14,058 nt of DNA from Pseudomonadota bacterium (GTDB lineage Bacteria > Desulfobacterota > Desulfobacteria > Desulfobacterales > RPRI01). Made by a program: the position numbers and the translations under genes. Shown here piece after piece: positions 6,674 through 12,546 of this stretch (position 1 is the stretch's first letter; each line of letters starts with the position of its first letter). The notes beneath the pieces are model-generated. The model saw only the letters and a program-made list of their open reading frames with translations. It was not told the origin of the DNA and did no database searches. The DNA lies in the NCBI GenBank assembly GCA_018819005.1, contig JAHJQU010000089.1, positions 1 through 14,058 on the forward strand. The letters are read 5' to 3'.

Positions 6674-6778
6674 GATGGACTCGTAAGAAGTCGGACACAA
6701 AGAAAAACCTGAATGTTTTCAATAGGCATTTTTTCATGCCTTTATGCCTTTGTGTGAAAAATTAACTTTTTACGAAGC
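6674..6778. repeat. Inverted-repeat element, copy A of a dispersed family
   Basis: The ends are imperfect inverted repeats: GACTCGTAAGAAG at 6678-6690 against the complement of CTTTTTACGAAGC at 6766-6778 (10 of 13). Bases 6693-6727 match bases 11418-11452 on the opposite strand at 34 of 35 positions. The flanking TTTTTCACAC..AAGGCA part is also shared. Compared with the copy at 11368-11490, this one lacks about 20 bp containing CTTTGTGTGAGA. It occupies half of the gap between the divergent DUF4124 and lipoprotein genes. Confidence 0.85.
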
Positions 6779-6791
6779 TGCAAACAATTAT

Positions 6792-6819
6792 TTGACAATA
6801 ATAAAAAATATTGTAGAGT
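6792..6819 (+). promoter_or_regulatory. Possible promoter of the lipoprotein gene with an overlapping inverted repeat
   Basis: A perfect TTGACA (6792-6797) is followed after 16 bp by TAGAGT (6814-6819), four of six bases of a -10 box. A perfect 6-bp inverted repeat, ACAATA (6795-6800) and TATTGT (6809-6814), lies across the core. The would-be start of transcription is within a few bases of ATG 6827, so the message would be nearly leaderless. That weakens the call. Confidence 0.3.
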
Positions 6820-6826
6820 TTAAAAA

Positions 6827-8710
6827 ATGATGCGACCATTTAAATTATTATATATCCTGCTTTTCCTTTTTGTACTCTCTTGTATTCCAAAACCGGAAGT
6901 TGTTTATACTCCAAGAGATACGGATTCTGAGCAGGCTCTTTTTTCAAGGGCTGAAAACCTTTTCTATTCAAAAAATCATGAAAAAGCCCTTGTAACTTAT
7001 AAGGAATATCTTGCCCGGTTTCCTGACAGCAAACTTGTTCCGGCTGCATTGATGCGCATGAGCACCATTTACGATGACCTCGGACAGAATGAAAGTGCAC
7101 GAAACAATTATATGCACATTATCTACAACTACCCGAACAGCAATTTTACTCCCGATGCAATCATTAAAGTTTTGGAAAGTTATTTAAACGAAGGGTTGTT
7201 TAGAGAAGTGATCTATTTTTTCGACACTCTCCCCAGCGGCAGCATTCCAGATTCTTACATTTCAAAAATATATGTTCTTGTTGGGGATGCTCAGATGTAT
7301 CTGAAGCTCCCGGCACATGCTGCGGCATCATATTCAATGGCCCGCACAAAAAGCTCCGATTCTGATCGGGAAAGAATCGATAAAAAACTCCGGGATTCAA
7401 TAGCGCAACTTGAAACCGGCAGCATCGCATTGCTTTCTGAAAACATCAAAGAAGATACTGCAAAAGGATACTTCAAATATCAGCTCGGGTTGAATTATTT
7501 TGAAAAATACAAGTATCGCGAAGCAGCGGATGCTTTGAATGATTTTATAAAAACAATACCGTCACATAAAAACATAAAAGAGGCCAAAAACCTTCTAAAT
7601 GAAATATACAAAAAAACAGCGGTCAAACCTCACACTATCGGATGCCTGCTCCCTTTAAGCGGTAAGTTCAGCGTCTTTGGGAACCGGGCACTTAAGGGAG
7701 TAGAACTTGCATTAATCCGGTTTTCATCCCAGTCCGGTTATTCCCCGGTTAGCCTTGCAATAAAAGATACTGAATCGGACCCGGAAAAGGCGGAAATTGC
7801 GGTCGATGAACTGATAAAGGAAAATGTTTCCGCAATTATCGGCCCTATGGGAACTGCCGAAACAGTTTCTGCGGCAAAAAAAGCTCAGGCAGGGGGTGTT
7901 CCAATAATAGTATTAAGCCAGAAAGAGAATATAACAGATACCGGTGATTTTGTTTTCAGGAACTTCCTTACTCCCGGAATGCAGGTCAAATCCCTTGTGG
8001 AATATGCCATGCACAAAAAAGGAATAAGCAGGTTTGCTGTATTATATCCAAACGAAAACTATGGGAAGACATTTACTGCCCTTTTCACATCCGAAGTTCA
8101 AGCAAATGGTGGAAAAGTATTAAGATCAGAATCGTATGATCCTGCCCTGACAGATTTTACAGATTCAATCAAAAAGCTTCCAACGGTTTACAGCCTTTCG
8201 CCAAATGAAGCAAAAATTGCCAAGCCCGACTTTGAGGCCATTTTTATCCCTGATGCCCCTGCGAAAGCAGGTCTTATTGTTCCGCAGCTTGCATATCTTG
8301 ATTTAAACAATATTTATCTTTTAGGCACAAACATTTGGCATTCACAGAAGATGATCGATATGGCGGAAGATTTTTTAAAAGATTGGGTTATAATAACTGA
8401 AGGCTTCTTCCTTGAAAACGATTCGGAAGGAGTAAAAAATTTTGCAAACGCTTTTGAAGAAAAATACGGAGAAAAACCGGGATATATCGAAGCTGTCGGC
8501 TATGATACAGCATTGATGCTGTTTCAGACAGTCAGTATTCCCAATGTAAGATTTCCCGATTCTGTTAAAAGAGAACTGAATAATATAACGAATTTCCAAG
8601 GAATTACAGGTGTTACTTCTTTTGGCAGTTCGCGGGATGCTCAAAAAAAACTTTATATTCTTACCGTAAGCGGAGGCAGATTCGTCGAACTTGACCCCTC
8701 GAACCCTTGA
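6827..8710 (+). CDS. Lipoprotein with TPR and periplasmic-binding-protein domains, PBP-activator (LpoA/LppC) type
   Basis: This is a 627-residue outer-membrane or periplasmic lipoprotein. The signal peptide ends in a lipobox, VLSC (16-19), with Cys19 as the lipid anchor. Residues about 33-260 are TPR-like helical repeats (for example ALFSRAENLFYSKNHEKALV and GYFKYQLGLNYFEKYKYREA). Residues about 266-622 form a Peripla_BP_6 (branched-chain amino acid receptor-like) domain opening with IGCLLPLSGKFSVFGNRALKG. This two-part plan matches LpoA-type activators of penicillin-binding protein 1A; whether the partner is the same here is inference. Either ATG 6827 or 6830 could start it; no strong ribosome site is seen. 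The last codons and stop lie inside an octamer repeat, so the C-terminal LDPSNP may be repeat-derived. Confidence 0.85.
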   Translation: MMRPFKLLYILLFLFVLSCIPKPEVVYTPRDTDSEQALFSRAENLFYSKNHEKALVTYKEYLARFPDSKLVPAALMRMSTIYDDLGQNESARNNYMHIIYNYPNSNFTPDAIIKVLESYLNEGLFREVIYFFDTLPSGSIPDSYISKIYVLVGDAQMYLKLPAHAAASYSMARTKSSDSDRERIDKKLRDSIAQLETGSIALLSENIKEDTAKGYFKYQLGLNYFEKYKYREAADALNDFIKTIPSHKNIKEAKNLLNEIYKKTAVKPHTIGCLLPLSGKFSVFGNRALKGVELALIRFSSQSGYSPVSLAIKDTESDPEKAEIAVDELIKENVSAIIGPMGTAETVSAAKKAQAGGVPIIVLSQKENITDTGDFVFRNFLTPGMQVKSLVEYAMHKKGISRFAVLYPNENYGKTFTALFTSEVQANGGKVLRSESYDPALTDFTDSIKKLPTVYSLSPNEAKIAKPDFEAIFIPDAPAKAGLIVPQLAYLDLNNIYLLGTNIWHSQKMIDMAEDFLKDWVIITEGFFLENDSEGVKNFANAFEEKYGEKPGYIEAVGYDTALMLFQTVSIPNVRFPDSVKRELNNITNFQGITGVTSFGSSRDAQKKLYILTVSGGRFVELDPSNP

Positions 8711-8754
8711 ATCCTTGAACACTTCTATTCACTATTCACTGTTCACTATTCACT
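8691..8754. repeat. Octamer and heptamer tandem arrays filling a convergent gap
   Basis: Three related 8-mers and a degenerate fourth (CCCTCGAA, CCCTTGAA, TCCTTGAA, CACTTCTA) span 8696-8727. Four 7-mers (ATTCACT, ATTCACT, GTTCACT, ATTCACT) span 8727-8754. The lipoprotein gene stops inside the second octamer (8708-8710), and the pfk stop codon begins at 8755, the next base after the array. The whole space between two convergent genes is therefore short tandem repeat. No intrinsic terminator is visible here for either gene. Confidence 0.85.
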
Positions 8755-10083
8755 TTAGTTTTTCAGCGACCCCTGCCCGGTTGCCTCCAGAACGCTTTGC
8801 CAGAGCTTTCCCATTGGATTTACCTGTTTCCTTTTCTCCGCCGATGCGATCATGGGAATATGAACAAAATGGTTGCTCCAATTCCCGACAATAAGCTTGG
8901 TCTTGCCGGCCATGGCGGCATGGACAGCATCTCTGCCGAGGAAGCTGCAGAAAACATGATCATTGGCATTTGCCGGAAGGCTTCTTATTATGTAGCTTGG
9001 ATCTATGTATTTCAGTGATACATCAACGTTTTTGGATTTAAAATATGACGAGATAGCATTTTTGATGAATAAACCAATATCTTTGAGCTTTACATTCCCT
9101 GATGCATCAACTTCTTCCTTCTCATTCATAAGATATTTCTGCCCGGCCCCTTCCGCTACAACAATTACCGCATGTTCCCTGAGCTTGAGACGTCCTTCCA
9201 GAGATGCAAGCAATCCATTAGGGCCTTCGAGGTCAAAATCTATTTCCGGGATCAGGACAAAATTAACATCCTGCTGGGCAAGAGCAGATGTTGCGGCAAT
9301 AAAACCTGAATATCTCCCCATGAGTTTAATAAGCCCTATACCATTGGGGTAGCCGGCAGATTCGTTGTGAGCGCTTTTTATTGCCATTGTAGCAATATCA
9401 ACGGCTGAGTCAAAACCAAATGATCTGGAAACAAGATAAATATCATTATCGATTGTTTTTGGAATTCCGACAACGCTTATTTTAAGTCCTCTTTCCAGTA
9501 TGGCATCCGCAATTTTAATTGCGGCCTTCAGCGTTCCGTCCCCGCCGATCATAAAAAGGGCGCTTATGTTCATTCTTTCCAGGCTGTCAACAATCTCATC
9601 AATGGACTGTGGACCTCTTGATGAGCCAAGGATTGACCCCCCTATTTCAAGAATATTCAAAACAGTATCCGGCTCCAAGTCCATGACATCATGTCCGTAT
9701 TTTGGAATAAAGCCCTGAAGTCCATACCTGATTCCGTATATATTCCTGACTCCGTATCCGTAATAAAGCTCCAGGACTATAGACCGGATAATGTCATTCA
9801 AGCCGGGACAAAGTCCTCCGCACGTTACAAGGGCGCATCTTAACTTGCTGGGATCAAAATAGATTTTTTCCCTCGGCCCCGCCATTTCAAAGGATGGCAG
9901 ATTCTTTCCCTCTTTAACAAGTTTTTCAATGCGGGAAGGATTAACATCAATCAGAACCTTATCTTTGTCCGATATAAAAGCCTGCCGGTCTTTTCCTCTT
10001 TCTTTGTTGTGCGCAGTAAAAGGTATTTTGGCTTCTCCCAGGGTTGGAATATCCGTACTTATTTCATAATCATTCTCATCCAT
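8755..10083 (-). CDS. pfk: 6-phosphofructokinase, TP0108/plant-like group, probably ATP-dependent
   Basis: Phosphofructokinase phosphorylates fructose 6-phosphate to the 1,6-bisphosphate, the committed step of glycolysis. The 442-residue protein has an N-terminal extension of about 80 residues before the first Rossmann strand (CGGLCPGLN at 88-96). Then come GGDGT (180-184) and PKTIDND (208-214, catalytic Asp in TIDND). LMGRYSGFIA and VVAEGAG follow. Glycine in GGDGT is the ATP-type residue (pyrophosphate enzymes have GGDD). The Lys of PKTIDND is shared with pyrophosphate enzymes and with the ATP enzymes of trypanosomes and related bacterial types. ATP use is the better guess. ATG 10083 has GAGG five bases upstream; an upstream GTG at 10098 is less likely. 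The gene lies 182 bp downstream of kdsD. Confidence 0.88.
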   Translation of the reverse strand: MDENDYEISTDIPTLGEAKIPFTAHNKERGKDRQAFISDKDKVLIDVNPSRIEKLVKEGKNLPSFEMAGPREKIYFDPSKLRCALVTCGGLCPGLNDIIRSIVLELYYGYGVRNIYGIRYGLQGFIPKYGHDVMDLEPDTVLNILEIGGSILGSSRGPQSIDEIVDSLERMNISALFMIGGDGTLKAAIKIADAILERGLKISVVGIPKTIDNDIYLVSRSFGFDSAVDIATMAIKSAHNESAGYPNGIGLIKLMGRYSGFIAATSALAQQDVNFVLIPEIDFDLEGPNGLLASLEGRLKLREHAVIVVAEGAGQKYLMNEKEEVDASGNVKLKDIGLFIKNAISSYFKSKNVDVSLKYIDPSYIIRSLPANANDHVFCSFLGRDAVHAAMAGKTKLIVGNWSNHFVHIPMIASAEKRKQVNPMGKLWQSVLEATGQGSLKN

Positions 10084-10111
10084 GACAACCTCTTTCACTT
10101 AACAAATTTAT

Positions 10112-10194
10112 ATGAGAATACAGGAGTCAGAATACAGAAGGAAAACAAAACCATGGTTATTCTGGATCCTGACTCATGGCTCCTGTATTCTCAT
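10112..10194. repeat. 15-bp inverted repeats with heptamer substructure
   Basis: ATGAGAATACAGGAG (10112-10126) is perfectly repeated in inverted form at 10180-10194, enclosing 53 bp. Both arms read as 7-mers: GAATACA, GGAGTCA, GAATACA on the left and ATTCTGG, ATCCTGA, CTCATGG, CTCCTGT, ATTCTCA on the right. The element sits in the gap between kdsD and pfk, upstream of the pfk ribosome site. A TGCCCG-TTC-CGGGCA hairpin follows at 10204-10218, without a T-tract in either direction. Confidence 0.8.
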
Positions 10195-10265
10195 GCTTCG
10201 TTGTGCCCGTTCCGGGCATGGCTGTTAGAGTAAAATAGAACTCTGAAATTTAAACATAATAAATC

Positions 10266-11240
10266 CTACTTCCCGTTAAACCTGAAGCTGCCTTTACCAA
10301 GAATATCGTGAAGATGCAATATTCCCATAATCTTATTGGCAGTATCTGTGATAGGAAGCACTGTAATCTGAAACTTTTCCATCAGGTAAAGAGCATCATA
10401 GGCTGGTGAATCGGGGCCTGCCCTTCGTGGATTTTTTGTCATGACATCTTCTGTCTTAAGTTCATATATCGGTCTGTTTTTCGCTACAGTCCGACGGATG
10501 TCCCCATCAGTTATGATACCGGTAAGCGTATTATCTTCTTTTAAAACAATAGCGGCCCCGAGTCCTCCTGAATCAACTTTACAAATTGCCTCGTACAAGC
10601 TCACTCCTTCATAAACATGTGGCATTGACTCACCTGTTATCATTATATCTTTAACCTTGCTGGACAGGCGCTGGCCAAGAACGCCCCCCGGATGAATCTT
10701 TCTGAAATCACTCGGCATAAAATGCCTTTTGTTTATCAGGACAACAGCCAGGGCATCGCCCATCGCAAGCAATGCTGTTGTGCTGGCAGTCGGGGCAAGC
10801 CCTAACGGGCATGCTTCTTTTTCGACTCCGACATCAATAACAATATCGCTCTGCTTTGCAAGGGTAGAGTTTTTATTGCCTGTAAAGGCAATTACTTTGC
10901 ATCCGATTTTACTTATAATCGGCACAAGCACATTCAGTTCATCGGTTTCCCCGCTGTTGGAAAGAGCAAGAAATATATCATCCTTACAAACACCACCAAG
11001 GTCACCATGCATGGCTTCAACAGGGTGCAGAAAAAAAGATCTTGTTCCTGTACTGTTTAAGGTGGCAACAATTTTTCTTCCAACTATGCCTGACTTTCCA
11101 ATTCCACCAACAATCAAACGCCCTTTCGAGCTGTAAACAAGTTCCACCATTTCAGCGAACCGGTTGTCAATACGGTCTATTAATTTGAGTATTCCTTCCG
11201 CCTCAATTTTAAGAACTTCTATTGCCTCATTTATGATCAT
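10266..11240 (-). CDS. kdsD: Arabinose 5-phosphate isomerase (KdsD/KpsF)
   Basis: This enzyme converts ribulose 5-phosphate to arabinose 5-phosphate, the first step towards Kdo for lipopolysaccharide. The 324-residue protein has an N-terminal SIS sugar-isomerase domain with GIGKSG (46-51), HPVEAMHGDLGG (72-83), SNSGET (94-99) and LAPTASTT (148-155). The family motif FRKIHPGGVLGQRL follows at 179-192. Two CBS domains make up the rest (about 200-255, with DIMITG and GIITDGDIRR, and about 264-320, with VMTKNPRR and GILHLHDIL). Length and order match KdsD/KpsF. ATG 11240 has GGAAGAA upstream. It implies an LPS-bearing outer membrane. No kdsA, kdsB or kdsC is in the window. Confidence 0.93.
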   Translation of the reverse strand: MIINEAIEVLKIEAEGILKLIDRIDNRFAEMVELVYSSKGRLIVGGIGKSGIVGRKIVATLNSTGTRSFFLHPVEAMHGDLGGVCKDDIFLALSNSGETDELNVLVPIISKIGCKVIAFTGNKNSTLAKQSDIVIDVGVEKEACPLGLAPTASTTALLAMGDALAVVLINKRHFMPSDFRKIHPGGVLGQRLSSKVKDIMITGESMPHVYEGVSLYEAICKVDSGGLGAAIVLKEDNTLTGIITDGDIRRTVAKNRPIYELKTEDVMTKNPRRAGPDSPAYDALYLMEKFQITVLPITDTANKIMGILHLHDILGKGSFRFNGK

Positions 11241-11367
11241 ATTAATTTCTTCCGGTATTTAAAATTTCCCCGTGGCAAGCAGCGGAAAATGCGCTCGCTG
11301 TTTCGGTTAAATCGGTTTCACTCCGCCTCCGGCGGACCGGGGCTTAATCGCCATCGACCTGTTGATG
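11241..11367. other. Gap upstream of kdsD with a GC-rich hairpin
   Basis: This is the first part of a 695-bp stretch without a protein gene (11241-11935). It holds a CCGCC-TCC-GGCGG hairpin (11323-11335). It also has the 15-mer CGCTCGCTGTTTCGG (11292-11306), which also occurs at 3368-3382 inside the hypothetical gene. I see no convincing promoter for kdsD here. The rest of the stretch is described in the entries that follow. Confidence 0.5.
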
Positions 11368-11490
11368 GGCTTGTAAAAAGCTATTTTTCACACGAAGGCA
11401 CAGAGACACGAAGAAAGGCCTATTGAAAACATTCAGGTTTTTCTTTATGTCCTCCGTGATCTTTGTGTGAGAACGACTTTTTACTAAGCC
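11368..11490. repeat. Inverted-repeat element, copy B of a dispersed family
   Basis: The ends pair: GGCTTGTAAAAAG (11368-11380) against the complement of CTTTTTACTAAGCC (11477-11490), with one inserted base. Inside, TTTTTCACACGAAGGCAC near the left pairs roughly with GTGATCTTTGTGTGAGAA near the right, so a single strand would fold into a long hairpin. The centre (11418-11452) matches 6693-6727 inverted at 34 of 35 bases. No ORF is inside. Confidence 0.85.
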
Positions 11491-11568
11491 GTTATTATTA
11501 ATAGTTTCTCAATTTTTCTAAAATAAATCAAGTGCTTTTTCTGCCCCAGGTGGATTTTTCACTCAAAG

Positions 11569-11600
11569 CCTCGACCCTTTGACCCCTTGAATCCTCATTG
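11569..11600. repeat. Third octamer array of the CCTTGAAT type
   Basis: The stretch divides into four 8-mers, CCTCGACC, CTTTGACC, CCTTGAAT and CCTCATTG, followed by AATC. It resembles the arrays at 1621-1660 and 8696-8727. It lies about 60 bp upstream of the promoter at 11659. Confidence 0.65.
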
Positions 11601-11658
11601 AATCACCAACTCTTTTGGAGATGATCCAATTTTTTTAAATATTTTATATATATTTTGG

Positions 11659-11687
11659 TTGACAAAGTGTAAAGGCTTAATTATATT
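11659..11687 (+). promoter_or_regulatory. Strong consensus sigma70-type promoter
   Basis: TTGACA (11659-11664) and TATATT (11682-11687) are separated by exactly 17 bp. An A/T-only run, interrupted by a few other bases, lies just upstream (about 11628-11655), like an UP element. A G+C-rich stretch, GCGCGTCGC (11688-11696), follows the -10 box, as in promoters under stringent control. Transcription should start near 11694-11697. The first thing transcribed is the candidate small RNA, not an ORF. Confidence 0.8.
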
Positions 11688-11693
11688 GCGCGT

Positions 11694-11756
11694 CGCATAA
11701 AAAATTTAAAAGCTTCGGAAAAAGGCTTGGAGAATTTATCAACCAGCCTTTTTTTT
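11694..11756 (+). ncRNA. Candidate small RNA of about 60 nt
   Basis: The predicted transcript runs from the promoter at 11659-11687 to the intrinsic terminator ending at 11756. It contains no start codon with a ribosome site. Its 5' half is A-rich and unstructured (AAAAAATTTAAAAGCTTCGG), and its 3' half is the terminator stem and a run of eight T. That is the usual build of a small trans-acting RNA with an A/U-rich single-stranded part. Alternatively it is a leader with an attenuator for the PxxKW gene. I recognise no known RNA family. Confidence 0.55.
11719..11756 (+). terminator. Intrinsic terminator of the candidate small RNA
   Basis: The stem pairs AAAAAGGCTTGG (11719-11730) with CCAGCC plus the first T residues (11743-11753), with one bulged T at 11728 and a 12-nt loop. 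Eight T follow the stem G+C part (11749-11756). Confidence 0.85.
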
Positions 11757-11770
11757 AGTTTTATTACTAT

Positions 11771-11910
11771 AGACCTTTGAAGAACGTCCAATTTTGGCCA
11801 AGTACAAGGAAGGCGATAATTTCAACCACAGGAATACATTGAGTATTTAGCGGATTGAAATTTGAGCCTGACGCAGTAATCGGGCAAAAGGGGGCGTTAT
11901 GCAAAGGTCT
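11771..11910 (+). promoter_or_regulatory. Long nested RNA hairpin upstream of the PxxKW gene
   Basis: Pairings nest in order. AGACCTTTG (11771-11779) pairs with CAAAGGTCT (11902-11910). After a 3x3 loop, AACGTCC (11783-11789) pairs with GGGCGTT (11892-11898, one G-U). After a 2x2 loop, TTTTGGCC (11792-11799) pairs with GGGCAAAA (11882-11889, one mismatch). Further in, AGGC (11811-11814) pairs with GCCT (11866-11869). After a GAT/TGA loop, AATTTCAA (11818-11825) pairs with TTGAAATT (11855-11862), with two more C-G pairs past a bulged A. AATAC-ATTGA-GTATT (11833-11847) is the tip. It ends 10 nt before the ribosome site. It is either a structured leader RNA or a hairpin-type mobile repeat. Confidence 0.7.
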
Positions 11911-11920
11911 CTGCTATGGA

Positions 11921-11930
11921 AAGGTGGTGA
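11921..11930 (+). promoter_or_regulatory. Ribosome-binding site that fixes the PxxKW gene start
   Basis: AAGGTGGTGA differs by one base from the ideal anti-16S match AAGGAGGTGA and lies five bases before ATG 11936. It supports ATG 11936 over the in-frame TTG at 11855, which lies inside the hairpin stem. Confidence 0.85.
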
Positions 11931-11935
11931 AAAGA

Positions 11936-12214
11936 ATGGTTTGTTCAACAGTCAGAAAAAACAAGGAATGTCCTTTTATGTCAGCTAAGGGGTGTTCTTA
12001 CAATGGCGGGATTTGTCATGAGCTGATTGAAAAGTGTGTGGGCTGCGGCCGTAGCACGGAATATTCAACAGCCTGGTACTGCTCAACCTGTCCCGATCCG
12101 TCTTTGAAATGGAAAAACGGCAATTGCAATCTTGCAACGCATATCGCAGCAACTCCTGCTGAAGCAAAGGCTAAACTCAATCCTATTAAAGCATCCAAAC
12201 GGGGAAGCCGGTAA
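11936..12214 (+). CDS. PxxKW family cysteine-rich protein
   Basis: The protein has 92 residues with nine cysteines at 3, 12, 20, 27, 34, 37, 49, 52 and 64. Two CxxC pairs (34/37 and 49/52) suggest metal or Fe-S binding. The PSLKW motif (55-59) lies in CPDPSLKWKNGNCNLATH, the signature that names this family of small proteins, known mainly from deltaproteobacteria. The C-terminus is basic (NPIKASKRGSR). There is no signal peptide, so it is cytoplasmic. Its function is unknown. ATG 11936 is set by a near-perfect ribosome site. The gene is preceded by a candidate small RNA and a long hairpin and is closed by its own terminator, so it looks like an independently controlled single-gene unit. Confidence 0.82.
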   Translation: MVCSTVRKNKECPFMSAKGCSYNGGICHELIEKCVGCGRSTEYSTAWYCSTCPDPSLKWKNGNCNLATHIAATPAEAKAKLNPIKASKRGSR

Positions 12215-12244
12215 TAGAGGTAACGCTGATGGGACACGATTTAT

Positions 12245-12275
12245 AACCCCGCTCATTTGTGTGAGCGGGGTTTTT
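12245..12275 (+). terminator. Intrinsic terminator of the PxxKW gene
   Basis: A perfect 9-bp G+C-rich stem, CCCCGCTCA (12247-12255) with TGAGCGGGG (12262-12270), has a 6-nt loop. It is extended by A-T pairs and followed by five T (12271-12275). It isolates the PxxKW gene from fmdB. Confidence 0.93.
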
Positions 12276-12546
12276 GTGTTTTACCCGGTCCTGCTTTTTT
12301 TATATCTCTCCAATAGAACTTCCAGCATCAGGAAATCGCTTCTATCACTTGTCAATAATATGTTCCGATTGACCGGAACCGTTCTTCAGATTCGCAACCA
12401 ATGATCGATTTTATGCGTTTTTGATTTTATCAGAATTAACCACTTGCCGGGAAACTCCTATGGTGATAAAAGAGCCGCATACAGCCTCACAAAGAGTTGT
12501 ACAAATATGTGCACACAAAGAATCAATAAAATAACGGAGACATATA
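12276..12546. other. Gap upstream of fmdB
   Basis: These 271 bases contain no supported gene. There is a small inverted repeat, GTTCCG (12362-12367) and CGGAAC (12374-12379). The promoter of the fmdB-hemC unit should be here, but I find only weak -35/-10 matches and do not call one. Confidence 0.5.

Noticed and set aside
8755..10083. Pyrophosphate-dependent phosphofructokinase
   Set aside because: The donor-determining position is GGDGT, not GGDD; the lysine in PKTIDND alone does not make a PPi enzyme.
10204..10218. TGCCCG-TTC-CGGGCA hairpin as a kdsD terminator
   Set aside because: There is no T-tract after it in the minus-strand direction, and the stem is only 6 bp.
11871..11930. Cyclic-di-GMP-I (GEMM) riboswitch, suggested by GGGCAAAA and GCAAAGG
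   Set aside because: The conserved paired domains and the tetraloop-receptor arrangement are missing, and these bases are used in the long nested stems instead.
11855..11935. N-terminal extension of the PxxKW protein from an in-frame TTG
   Set aside because: The TTG and following codons lie in the arms of the long hairpin, there is no ribosome site before it, and ATG 11936 has a near-perfect one and gives the family-typical start.
12132..12404. Open frame of 90 codons on the plus strand
   Set aside because: It overlaps the PxxKW gene out of frame and runs through its terminator; the translation has no family features.
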